A stretch of 64,000 bases of DNA from Archivesica marissinica (Eukaryota > Mollusca > Bivalvia > Venerida > Vesicomyidae): positions 53,949,030-54,013,029 of the forward strand of contig CM026395.1 of the NCBI GenBank assembly GCA_014843695.1. The letters run 5' to 3'. Every line of letters starts with the position of its first letter. Position 1 is the first letter of the stretch. This document shows, piece after piece, positions 34,826-46,100 of this stretch. The notes under the pieces were generated by a model. It had not been told where the DNA came from and made no database searches. It worked only from the letters and a program-made list of their open reading frames with translations. The translations under genes were made by a program, and so were the position numbers.

Positions 34826-36272
34826 CCAGATGCTGATTGTATATAGTATACTTAGCAATAATGCTTACTAACTTGCTGCCAGATGCTGATTGCATACAGT
34901 ATACTTAACTTGCTGCCAGATGCTGAATGTATATAGTATACTTAACTTGCTGCCAGATGCTGAATGTATATAGTATACTTAACTTGCTGCCAGATGCTGA
35001 ATGTATATAGTATACTTAACTTGCTGCCAGATGCTGAATGTATATAGTATACTTAACTTGCTGCCAGATGCTGAATGTATATAGTATACTTAACTTGCTG
35101 CCAGATGCTGAATGTATATAGTATACTTAACTTGCTGCCAGATGCTGAATGTATATAGTATACTTAACTTGCTGCCAGATGCTGAATGTATATAGTATAC
35201 TTAACTTGCTGCCAGATGCTGAATGTATAAGTATACTTAACTTGCTGCCAGATGCTGATTGTATATAGTATACTTAACTTGCTGCCATATGCTGATTGTA
35301 TATAGTATACTTAACTTGCTGCCAGATGCTGATTGCATACAGTATACTTAGCAATAATGCTTACTAACTTGCTGCCAGATGCTGATTGTATATAGTATAC
35401 TTAACTTGCTGCCAGATGCTGAATGTATATAGTATACTTAACTTGCTGCCAGATGCTGAATGTATACAGTATACTTAACTTGCTGCCAGATGCTGAATGT
35501 ATATAGTATACTTAACTTGCTGCCAGATGCTGATTGTATATAGTATACTTAACTTGCTGCCAGATGCTGATTGCATACAGTATACTTAGCAATAATGCTT
35601 ACTAACTTGCTGCCAGATGCTGATTGTATACAGTATACTTAGCAATAATGCTTACTAACTTGCTGCCAGATGCTGATTGTATATAGTATACTTAACTTGC
35701 TGCCAGATGCTGAATGTATATAGTATACTTAACTTGCTGCCAGATGCTGATTGTATATAGTATACTTAACTTGCTGCCAGATGCTGATTGTATATAGTAT
35801 ACTTAACTTGCTGCCAGATGCTGATTGCATACAGTATACTTAACTTGCTGCCAGATGCTGATTGTATATAGTATACTTAACTTGCTGCCAGATGCTGATT
35901 GTATATAGTATACTTAACTTGCTGCCAGATGCTGATTGCATACAGTATACTTAACTTGCTGCCAGATGCTGATTGTATATAGTATACTTAACTTGCTGCC
36001 AGATGCTGATTGCATACAGTATACTTAACTTGCTGCCAGATGCTGATTGTATACAGTATACTTAACTTGCTGCCAGATGCTGATTGTATACAGTATACTT
36101 AACTTGCTGCCAGATGCTGATTGTATACAGTATACTTAACTTGCTGCCAGATGCTGATTGTATATAGTATACTTAACTTGCTGCCAGATGCTGATTGCAT
36201 ACAGTATACTACAAAACACTAACTTGCTGCCAGATGCTGATTGCATATAGTATACTTAGCAATAATGATTAT
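34826..36272. repeat. 37-bp tandem repeat, about 37 copies
   Basis: The unit is ACTTGCTGCCAGATGCTGAT then TGTATATAGTATACTTA, at 37-bp spacing (35404, 35441). Two tail variants, TGTATATAGTATAC and TGCATACAGTATAC, are interspersed. A 53-bp long form with an inserted GCAATAATGCTTACTA appears about five times (for example 34855, 35348, 35587, 35640). GAATG units dominate the left and GATTG units the right. Confidence 0.95.
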
Positions 36273-36712
36273 TAACTTGAGAGGTTAATGTTCTGAGAAT
36301 CTGTCTGTCACAATCAATATTTCTGCCACCAGCCACATTTCCTAGAAAAGAGTTCTTGCTTGCAAACATTTGCTTTTCCTTTGTCATCTTGCAGTTTTTG
36401 GACATGATCAAGATTTCATAATGTTTGTCCTTAGCGAGGTATAGCCAAAGCAATTGCAATAAACACATATAGTTTCTTCTTTGCTGGCCACTCATCTGTT
36501 GCATTGATTTCACTGATGACTTTCACATAAAATGCAATGTAAAAGAGATTCCTTTTCTGCAATTTTCTCACAATATAATAATGACTTGAAAATTACAGGA
36601 TTGATCCAACCGAAGGTTTTGTTATTTCTTGTGTTCGTGATTTCTGAAAACTTGTGTTTTGTTCTACAAGTATCTTCTTCCAGGCATAATTATACTGTAT
36701 GGAAAATATGAG
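36273..36712. other. Spacer without recognised gene
   Basis: Less repetitive than its surroundings. Minus-strand frames at 36256-36513 include a short run reading VISEINATDEW in one frame, but stops interrupt it and no splice sites convince me. It could be decayed coding sequence; not called. Confidence 0.35.
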
Positions 36713-36933
36713 ACATTTGCAGACTTTTGCGCAGACTTTTGCGCAGACATTTGCAGACTTTTGCGCAGACTTTTGCACAGACTTTTGCGCAGACCGTTGC
36801 AGACTTTTGCGCAGACTTTTGCACAAACCTTTGCAGACTTGCGCAGACCTTTGCAGACTTTTGCACAGACTTTTGTGCAGACTTTTGCTCAGACTTTTGC
36901 GCAGACTTTTGCGCAGACTTTTGCTCAGACTTT
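36713..36933. repeat. 12-bp tandem repeat, about 18 copies
   Basis: The unit is GCAGACTTTTGC, with occasional CATTTGC or CCTTTGC variants. The 12-bp period keeps several frames open on both strands, giving 81-120 codon by-product frames. It lies beside a SINE-rich stretch. Confidence 0.95.
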
Positions 36934-36971
36934 TATACAAGTGATGATGATGCACTAACTCATCTTGTTCA

Positions 36972-37358
36972 GTTTGTTTGTGTTGGGGATTTAATGTCGC
37001 ACCAACAGCTTAGGTCATATGGGTCTACTCACTCAAAGGCACTGTAAGTGAGGGACCAAAAGTCGCTCCCTCAGAGGCTTGAATCCGGCGTGTACCCATA
37101 CTTTCTAAAGTTTGAATGGGTACAGCTGTGTACTACTACATGTCTCAAATTGGTGAATTTCGTAATCTAGCTAGGATTGGTGGAGGATTCGGCCTAGGTT
37201 CCACTGCAAGCTGACACCCGGGTAAAACCATTGACCTTCCGCATGTCAGCTTGATACCTTACTCACACGAAATAATCTGATATATTCAGTGTGTTTCGAA
37301 CTTGCAGAGCTGAGGGACAAGTGCTTTGAAGTCCTTAACAACTTGGTCACGAGGGCCC
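36972..37358 (-). mobile_element. SINE family D, copy 2, with an internal insertion
   Basis: The left part (GTTTGTTTGTGTTGGGGATT, GTCGCACCAACAGC, AGGTCATATGG) and the right part (GATTGGTGGAGGATTC, CCCGGGTAAAACC, CTTGGTCACGAGGGCC) match family D on the minus strand. About 125 bp between 37022 and 37150 do not belong to the family and include CACTCAAAGGCAC and AGTGAGGGA. The head is degenerate. Confidence 0.65.
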
Positions 37359-37371
37359 GGAAATCATGATT

Positions 37372-37656
37372 GTTTGTTTCTTTGCTTGTTTGTTTGTTTG
37401 TGTTTTACACCTGCATCAGCACCATTTTGGGCAATATCGCCGGCGGGAAGTTTACCTAACAATACCATCCCTGGGCAGGCTCCAGCGGTTAACCAGTACT
37501 TGGTGCACCAATCTCCGTAAGAAACTGCCAACTTTTTCATATAAATGGGACACGGCCTGAGCGGGGCTTGAACCTGTGATTATCAGTGATGATAGGTTAC
37601 AGTGGAATACCAGTCAGTCAGCGACCTTAACCACTCGACAATGGAAGCGGACTTGA
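37372..37656 (-). mobile_element. tRNA-derived SINE (D-like variant), perfect TSD
   Basis: Flanked by a perfect 11-bp duplication, AAATCATGATT, at 37361-37371 and 37657-37667. On the minus strand the head contains TTGTCGAGTGGTTAAGGTCG (tRNA-Ser/Leu-like box A) and CAGGTTCAAGCCCCGC (box B). The 3' end is a CAAACAAACAAACAAGC run. The body differs from the other D copies, sharing mainly head and tail, so it may be a separate subfamily. Confidence 0.88.
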
Positions 37657-37667
37657 AAATCATGATT

Positions 37668-38069
37668 AAAGCCCCACAAAAGACATTATAGTTCATTTTA
37701 AGCATTGGAAAGTTACTAATTGTCGAGTATAAACTAGACTTACTGTCCATAATAAATTGCAGATTTACTTAGTTTAAACATATTTTATGGCTTTCAAATA
37801 GCGTGTATATATATATATATACAGATTGCCCAATTTGTACAACAACAGTTTTATTTAATGAAATGTAACGAATATTATATGAGTGAAACTGTTATAATTT
37901 ATAAGAAGCAAATGGATTGGGGTCACAAGTTTTACCAACATTGGTGGTATCAAAAATATGTAACAGAATAAGCAGACTTTGTCTATGATTCTTTAGAAGT
38001 AGAGTGCATAGTTATTGGAATATAAGAATCAAATGATTTATTGATATCTATGTAAACAAATGTAAAGAA
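37668..38069. other. Spacer with a TA microsatellite
   Basis: TA dinucleotide run at 37804-37823; otherwise AT-rich sequence without open frames of note. Confidence 0.5.
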
Positions 38070-39955
38070 AAATAGGAATTTACTAATTGCCAAGTATAAA
38101 CTACAGACTTATTAATTGTACAGCATAAACTACAGACTTATTAATTGTAGAGCATGCACTACAGACTGATTAATTGTACAGCATAAACTACAGACTTATT
38201 AATTGTACAGTATAAACTACAGACTTATTAATTGTACAGCATGAACTACAGACTTATTAATTGTACAGTATAAACTACAGACTTATTAATTGTACAGTAT
38301 AAACTACAGACTTATTAATTGTACAGTATAAATACAGACTTATTAATTGTACAGTATAAATACAGACTTATTAATTGTACAGTATAAACTAGACTTATTA
38401 ATTGTACAGCATAAACTAGATTAATTAATTGTACAGCATAAACTACAGACTTATTAATTGTACAGCATGAACTACACTGATTAATTGTACAGCATGAACT
38501 ACATCATACTACAGACTTATTAATTGTACAGTATAAACTACACTGATTAATTGTACAGTATAAACTACACTGATTAATTGTACAGCATGAACTACAGACT
38601 TATTAATTGTACAGTATAAACTACAGACTGATTAATTGTACAGCATGAACTACAGACTTATTAATTGTACAGTATAAACTACAGACTTATTAATTGTACA
38701 GCATACACTACATTATACTACAGACTTATTAATTGTACAGTATAAACTACAGACTGATTAATTGTACAGTATAAACTACAGACTGATTAATTGTACAGTA
38801 TAAACTACAGACTTATTAATTGTACAGCATAAACTACATTATACTACAGACTGATTAATTGTACAGTATAAACTACAGACTGATTAATTGTACAGTATAA
38901 ACTACACTGATTAATTGTACAGCATGAACTACAGACTTATTAATTGTACAGCATGAACTACAGACTGATTAATTGTACAGCATGAACTACAGACTTATTA
39001 ATTGTACAGCATAAACTACAGACTTATTAATTGTACAGCATACACTACATTATACTACAGACTTATTAATTGTACAGTATAAACTACAGACTGATTAATT
39101 GTACAGTATAAACTACAGACTTATTAATTGTACAGCATACACTACATTATACTACAGACTTATTAATTGTACAGCATACACTACATTATACTACAGACTT
39201 ATTAATTGTACAGTATAAACTACAGACTGATTAATTGTACAGCATACACTACATTATACTACAGACTTATTAATTGTACAGTATAAACTACAGACTTATT
39301 AATTGTACAGTATAAACTACAGACTTATTAATTGTACAGCATACACTACATTATACTACAGACTTATTAATTGTACAGTATAAACTACAGACTTATTAAT
39401 TGTACAGTATAAACTACAGACTGATTAATTGTACAGTATAAACTACAGACTTATTAATTGTACAGTATAAACTACAGACTTATTAATTGTACAGTATAAA
39501 CTACAGACTTATTAATTGTACAGTATAAACTACAGACTTATTAATTGTACAGTATAAACTACAGACTTATTAATTGTACAGCATGAACTACAGACTTATT
39601 AATTGTACAGTATAAACTACAGACTTATTAATTGTACAGCATAAACTACATTATACTACAGACTTATTAATTGTACAGTATAAACTACAGACTTATTAAT
39701 TGTACAGTATAAACTACAGACTTATTAATTGTACAGCATAAACTACAGACTTATTAATTGTACAGTATAAACTACAGACTTATTAATTGTACAGTATAAA
39801 CTAGACTTATTAATTGTACAGCATAAACTACATTATACTACAGACTTATTAATTGTACAGCATACACTACATTATACTACAGACTTATTAATTGTACAGC
39901 ATAAACTACATTATACTACAGACTGATTAATTGTACAGTATAAACTACAGACTTA
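38070..39955. repeat. 29-bp tandem repeat (first type), about 62 copies
   Basis: The unit is ACTACAGACTTATTAATTGT then ACAGTATAA, at 29-bp spacing (39482, 39511). Variants are CAGCATGAAC, GACTGATTAATTG and a longer form with an extra CATTATACTACAG, which recurs in blocks between 38690 and 39910. Unrelated in sequence to the 29-bp repeat at 43166. Confidence 0.96.
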
Positions 39956-40698
39956 ATATCTGCTACATATAAACCACAGATTTACTTAATATCTGTGATG
40001 TATAAACTACAGACTTATTAACTGTTAAGATGTAAACCCACAGACTTAATAACTGTTAAGTATAAACTATTACTTACTAAAAGTTAAGTAGAAACTACAG
40101 ACTTACTAAATTGTCCAGTATCCTTCACAAACTGCCTTTCAGAAAACACTCCCCTTGGAGCGAATTATCACCAAATTAAAACATATTGCCAATTCGCCTT
40201 AAAACTTGATAGCAGTCCAAATTTAAACACAACACAAGTCCATATGATACATTCTCCTCTGCAACATTAAATCATACTGTTACACATACCTGGGGAGGTC
40301 AAAAGTGAAAGTTGAATGGGAGGTCAATACACCCTCTAGAAAGCTCTCTAACATCATGTAACAGTGGTAGTCAGAGACTAGACAGCTTATATTACATGAG
40401 ATCAACAAGCATGTCCATCAATACCAGGTCATTCGAGGTTACATGCTTGTGAACTCTGTATGACCCCGGCCACTCATTACTAGGAAAGACACAAATAGTA
40501 TTGCTACTTATGTGGCTTTTTTCCTTTCATATGGAGTGAGAATATATGTATAATTTAATTGCTAGATTCTGATTCCATAAAGACCCTCCCCCACCCCCTC
40601 CCCACCCCCCTGTCGAGATTGTTGTGGAATAGAATTATAACAGAATTCTTGTCATTCATTTTTCTGTAAAAAGATAATTATGTGTATAATGAATGTAT
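39956..40698. other. Decayed edge of the 29-bp array and spacer
   Basis: Until about 40120 there are degenerate array units (TAAACTACAGACTTA with altered spacing). The rest is unique-looking sequence with a C-rich run at about 40585-40612. No gene recognised. Confidence 0.5.
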
Positions 40699-40706
40699 TA
40701 TGATGC

Positions 40707-40998
40707 TTTTTTTACTTTACGTTTATTTATCGTCGCTACCGGTTGCCCATATGAGCGACGCCTCCTGAAGATATTAGTCATTTTAGATTTTGGAGGATAG
40801 TGCAATGATACAGACAGAGACCCATTCCAGGGTCTCCTCTGGTTCTTTTACGTGCACGTTGTAAAGCACCAGCACAAGACCCCGGTTTAATGTCTCATCT
40901 GAAAGACTTAATTTTATTAGGGTCAGACGGGGGATTGAACCTGCGAACCCTGGATTACCAGTCCAGCGTGTTACCACTGGGCTATAGATCCCCGTCTG
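40707..40998 (-). mobile_element. tRNA-derived SINE, family A, copy 4, with TSD
   Basis: The 292-bp copy is bounded by TATGATGC at 40699-40706 and 40999-41006. On the minus strand the head is GACGGGGATCTATAGCCCAG, the anticodon-like arm is CTGGACTGGTAATCCAG, and box B is GGTTCAATCC. The body hairpin has one changed arm base (CCAGGG). It inserted next to, or into, the tail of the SINE D copy at 41007. Confidence 0.88.
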
Positions 40999-41006
40999 TA
41001 TGATGC

Positions 41007-41155
41007 GTTGTTTGTTTTGTGGTTTATAGTCGCACCACCAGCGGAGGGTATATGGCAACTCTCCAGCTAGCATTGGTGGAGGAAGGCCCCTGGGTGCCCT
41101 CTGAGCAGGTGGGTACCCGGGTAGAACCATCAACCTTCCATAAGCCTGCTGGATA
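41007..41155 (-). mobile_element. SINE family D, copy 3, head lost into 57-bp array
   Basis: The family D tail (GTTGTTTGTTTTGTGG) and body (GTCGCACCACCAGCGG, ATTGGTGGAGGAAGG, CCCGGGTAGAACC, AACCTTCCATAAGCCTGC) are present. The sequence then passes at GCTGGATAGAGGG directly into the 57-bp array, so the tRNA-like head on this side is absent. Array and SINE share the junction sequence. Confidence 0.75.
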
Positions 41156-42165
41156 GAGGGTGATCTGGCAGAACTAGTTCTCCCTGAACTGCCTAACTTC
41201 CAGGGCTGGATAGAGGGTGATCTGGCAGAACTAGTTCTCCCTGAACTGCCTAACTTCCAGGGCTGGATAGAGGGTGATCTGGCAGAACTAGTTGTCCCTG
41301 AACTGCCTAACTTCCAGGGCTGGATAGAGGGTGATCTGGCAGAACTAGTTGTCCCTGAACTGCCTAACTTCCAGGGCTGGATAGAGGGTGATCTGGCAGA
41401 ACTAGTTGTCCCTGAACTGCCTAACTTCCAGGGCTGGATAGAGGGTGATCTGGCAGAACTAGTTGTCCCTGAACTGCCTAACTTCCAGGGCTGGATAGAG
41501 GGTGATCTGGCAGAACTAGTTGTCCCTGAACTGCCTAACTTCCAGGGCTGGATAGAGGGTGATCTGGCAGAACTAGTTGTCCCTGAACTGCCTAACTTCC
41601 AGGGCTGGATAGAGGGTGATCTGGCAGAACTAGTTGTCCCTGAACTGCCTAACTTCCAGGGCTGGATAGAGGGTGATCTGGCAGAACTAGTTGTCCCTGA
41701 ACTGCCTAACTTCCAGGGCTGGATAGAGGGTGATCTGGCAGAACTAGTTGTCCCTGAACTGCCTAACTTCCAGGGCTGGATAGAGGGTGATCTGGCAGAA
41801 CTAGTTGTCCCTGAACTGCCTAACTTCCAGGGCTGGATAGAGGGTGATCTGGCAGAACTAGTTGTCCCTGAACTGCCTAACTTCCAGGGCTGGATAGAGG
41901 GTGATCTGGCAGAACTAGTTGTCCCTGAACTGCCTAACTTCCAGGGCTGGATAGAGGGTGATCTGGCAGAACTAGTTCTCCCTGAACTGCCTAACTTCCA
42001 GGGCTGGATAGAGGGTGATCTGGCAGAACTAGTTGTCCCTGAACTGCCTAACTTCCAGGGCTGGATAGAGGGTGATCTGGCAGAACTAGTTCTCCCTGAA
42101 CTGCCTAACTTCCAGGGCTGGATAGAGGGTGATCTGGCAGAACTAGTTGTCCCTGAACTGCCTAA
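41148..42165. repeat. 57-bp tandem repeat, about 18 copies, ends at gap
   Basis: The unit is GGCTGGATAGAGGGTGATCT, GGCAGAACTAGTTGTCCC, then TGAACTGCCTAACTTCCA. Spacing is exactly 57 bp (41161, 41218). Units are nearly identical, differing only at GTTGTCC/GTTCTCC. It is the most uniform array here and stops at the assembly gap, so its true length is unknown. Confidence 0.96.
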
Positions 42166-43165
42166 NNNNNNNNNNNNNNNNNNNNNNNNNNNNNNNNNNN
42201 NNNNNNNNNNNNNNNNNNNNNNNNNNNNNNNNNNNNNNNNNNNNNNNNNNNNNNNNNNNNNNNNNNNNNNNNNNNNNNNNNNNNNNNNNNNNNNNNNNNN
42301 NNNNNNNNNNNNNNNNNNNNNNNNNNNNNNNNNNNNNNNNNNNNNNNNNNNNNNNNNNNNNNNNNNNNNNNNNNNNNNNNNNNNNNNNNNNNNNNNNNNN
42401 NNNNNNNNNNNNNNNNNNNNNNNNNNNNNNNNNNNNNNNNNNNNNNNNNNNNNNNNNNNNNNNNNNNNNNNNNNNNNNNNNNNNNNNNNNNNNNNNNNNN
42501 NNNNNNNNNNNNNNNNNNNNNNNNNNNNNNNNNNNNNNNNNNNNNNNNNNNNNNNNNNNNNNNNNNNNNNNNNNNNNNNNNNNNNNNNNNNNNNNNNNNN
42601 NNNNNNNNNNNNNNNNNNNNNNNNNNNNNNNNNNNNNNNNNNNNNNNNNNNNNNNNNNNNNNNNNNNNNNNNNNNNNNNNNNNNNNNNNNNNNNNNNNNN
42701 NNNNNNNNNNNNNNNNNNNNNNNNNNNNNNNNNNNNNNNNNNNNNNNNNNNNNNNNNNNNNNNNNNNNNNNNNNNNNNNNNNNNNNNNNNNNNNNNNNNN
42801 NNNNNNNNNNNNNNNNNNNNNNNNNNNNNNNNNNNNNNNNNNNNNNNNNNNNNNNNNNNNNNNNNNNNNNNNNNNNNNNNNNNNNNNNNNNNNNNNNNNN
42901 NNNNNNNNNNNNNNNNNNNNNNNNNNNNNNNNNNNNNNNNNNNNNNNNNNNNNNNNNNNNNNNNNNNNNNNNNNNNNNNNNNNNNNNNNNNNNNNNNNNN
43001 NNNNNNNNNNNNNNNNNNNNNNNNNNNNNNNNNNNNNNNNNNNNNNNNNNNNNNNNNNNNNNNNNNNNNNNNNNNNNNNNNNNNNNNNNNNNNNNNNNNN
43101 NNNNNNNNNNNNNNNNNNNNNNNNNNNNNNNNNNNNNNNNNNNNNNNNNNNNNNNNNNNNNNNNN
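42166..43165. other. Assembly gap, exactly 1000 N
   Basis: A block of exactly 1000 N joins the 57-bp array to the 29-bp array. The round number suggests a placeholder, so the real distance between the two arrays is unknown. The apparent open frame across it is meaningless. Confidence 0.99.
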
Positions 43166-46100
43166 GGAGTATTGTTACATATAAAGCTCAGAATGGAGTA
43201 TTGTTACATGTAAAGCTGTGTGTTGAGTATTGTTACATGTAAAGCTGTGTGTTGAGTATTGTTACATGTAAAGCTGTGTGTTGAGTATTGTTACATGTAA
43301 AGCTGTGTGTGGAGTATTGTTACATGTAAAGCTGTGTGTGGAGTATTGTTACATGTAAAGCTGTGTGTGGAGTATTGTTACATGTAAAGCTGTGTGTGGA
43401 GTATTGTTACATGTAAAGCTGTGTGTTGAGTATTGTTACATGTAAAGCTCTGTATGGAGTACTGTTACATGTAAAGCTCAGAATGGAGTATTGTTACATG
43501 TAAAGCTCAGAATGGAGTATTGTTACATGTAAAGCTGTGTGTTGAGTATTGTTACATGTAAAGCAGTGTGTTGAGTATTGTTACATGTAAAGCTCTGTAT
43601 GGAGTATTGTTACATGTAAAGCTCAGAATGGAGTATTGTTACATGTAAAGCTGTGTATGGAGTATTGTTACATGTAAAGCTCTGTGTATATAGTATTGTT
43701 ACATGTAAAGCTGTGTGTGGAGTATTGTTACATATAAAGCTCAGAATGGAGTATTGTTACATGTAAAGCTGTGTGTTGAGTATTGTTACATGTAAAGCTG
43801 TGTGTTGAGTATTGTTACATGTAAAGCTGTGTGTGAAGTATTGTTACATGTAAAGCTGTGTGTCAAGTATTGTTACATGTAAAGCTCTGTGTGTGAAGTA
43901 TTGTTACATGTAAAGCTCTGTATGGAGTATTGTTACATGTAAAGCTCTGTATGGAGTATTGTTACATGTAAAGCTCTGTGTGGAGTATTGTTACATGTAA
44001 AGATGTGTGTTGAGTATTGTTACATGTAAAGCTGTGTGTTGAGTATTGTTACATGTAAAGCTGTGTGTGTGAAGTATTGTTACATGTAAAGCTCTGTATG
44101 GAGTATTGTTACATGTAAAGCTCTGTATGGAGTATTGCTACATGTAAAGCTCTGTGTGGAGTATTGTTACATGTAAAGCTGTGTGTGGAGTATTGTTACA
44201 TGTAAAGCTGTGTGTGGAGTATTGTTACATGTAAAGCTGTGTATGGAGTATTGTTACATGTAAAGCTCTGTGTGGAGTATTGTTACATGTAAAGCTGTGT
44301 GTCAAGTATTGTTACATGTAAAGCTCTGTATGGAGTAGTGTTACATGTAAAGCTGTGTATATAGTATTGTTACATGTAAAGCTCTGGGTGGAGTATTGTT
44401 ACATGTAAAGCTCTGTGTGGAGTATTGTTACATGTAAAGCTCTGGGTGGAGTATTGTTACATGTAAAGCTGTGTATATAGTATTGTTACATGTAAAGCTG
44501 TGTATATAGTATTGTTACATGTAAAGCTGTGTATATAGTATTGTTACATGTAAAGCTGTGTATATAGTATTGTTACATGTAAAGCTGTATGTGAAGTATT
44601 GTTACATGTAAAGCTGTGTATATAATATTGTTACATGTAACGCTGTGTATATAGTATTGTTACATGTAAAGCTGTGTATGGAGTATTGTTACATGTAAAG
44701 CTGTCTATATAGTATTGTTACATGTAACGCTGTGTGTGAAGTATTGTTACATGTAACGCTGTGTATATAATATTGTTACATGTAAAGCTGTGTATATAGT
44801 ATTGTTACATGTAAAGCTGTGTGTGGAGTATTGTTACATGTAACGCTGTGTATATAGTATTGTTACATGTAACGCTGTGTATATAGTATTGTTACATGTA
44901 AAGCTGTGTATATAGTATTGTTACATGTAATGCTGTGTATATAGTATTGTTACATGTAAAGCTGTGTATATAGTATTGTTACATGTAATGCTGTGTGTGG
45001 AGTATTGTTACATGTAACGCTGTGTATATAGTATTGTTACATGTAATGCTGTGTATATAGTATTGTTACATGTAAAGCTGTGTATATAGTATGTTACATG
45101 TAAGCTGTGTGTGAGTATTGTTACATGTAACGCTGTGTATATAGTATTGTTACATGTAATGCTGTGTGTGAAGTATTGTTACATGTAAGCTGTGTGATGT
45201 ATTGTTACATGTAACGCTGTGTGTGGAGTATTGTTACATGTAACGCTGTGTATATAGTATTGTTACATGTAAAGCTGTGTATATAGTATTGTTACATGTA
45301 AAGCTGTGTATGGAGTATTGTTACATGTAAAGCTCTGTATGGAGTATTGTTACATGTAATGCTGTGTGTGAAGTATTGTTACTGTAACGCTGTGTGTGAA
45401 GTATTGTTACATGTAATGCTGTGTGTGAAGTATTGTTACATGTAACGCTGTGTGTGATGTATTGTTACATGTAACGCTGTGTGTGGAGTATTGTTACATG
45501 TAAAGCTGTGTATATAGTATTGTTACATGTAATGCTGTGTATATAGTATTGTTACATGTAATGCTGTGTATATAGTATTGTTACATGTAAAGCTGTGTAT
45601 ATAGTATTGTTACATGTAATGCTGTGTGTGGAGTATTGTTACATGTAACGCTGTGTATTAAGTATTGTTACATGTAATGCTGTGTGTGAAGTATTGTTAC
45701 ATGTAACGCTGTGTGTGATGTATTGTTACATGTAACGCTGTGTGTGGAGTATTGTTACATGTAACGCTGTGTATATAGTATTGTTACATGTAAAGCTGTG
45801 TATATAGTATTGTTACATGTAAAGCTGTGTATGGAGTATTGTTACATGTAAAGCTCTGTATGGAGTATTGTTACATGTAATGCTGTGTGTGAAGTATTGT
45901 TACGTGTAACGCTGTGTGTGAAGTATTGTTACATGTAATGCTGTGTGTGAAGTATTGTTACATGTAACGCTGTGTGTGAAGTATTGTTACATGTAAAGCT
46001 GTGTATATAGTATTGTTACATGTAACGCTGTGTATATAGTATTGTTACCTGTAATGCTGTGTATATAGTATTGTTACATGTAAAGCTGTGTATAAAGTAT

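Noticed and set aside
36256..36540. Possible decayed exon on the minus strand
   Set aside because: A short run reads like protein, but stops interrupt each frame, no clear splice sites are visible and no family is recognised.
40783..41133. 116-codon minus-strand open frame
   Set aside because: It lies across SINE A and SINE D copies in reverse and has no independent support.
42147..43184. 345-codon open frame
   Set aside because: Nearly all of it is the 1000-N gap.
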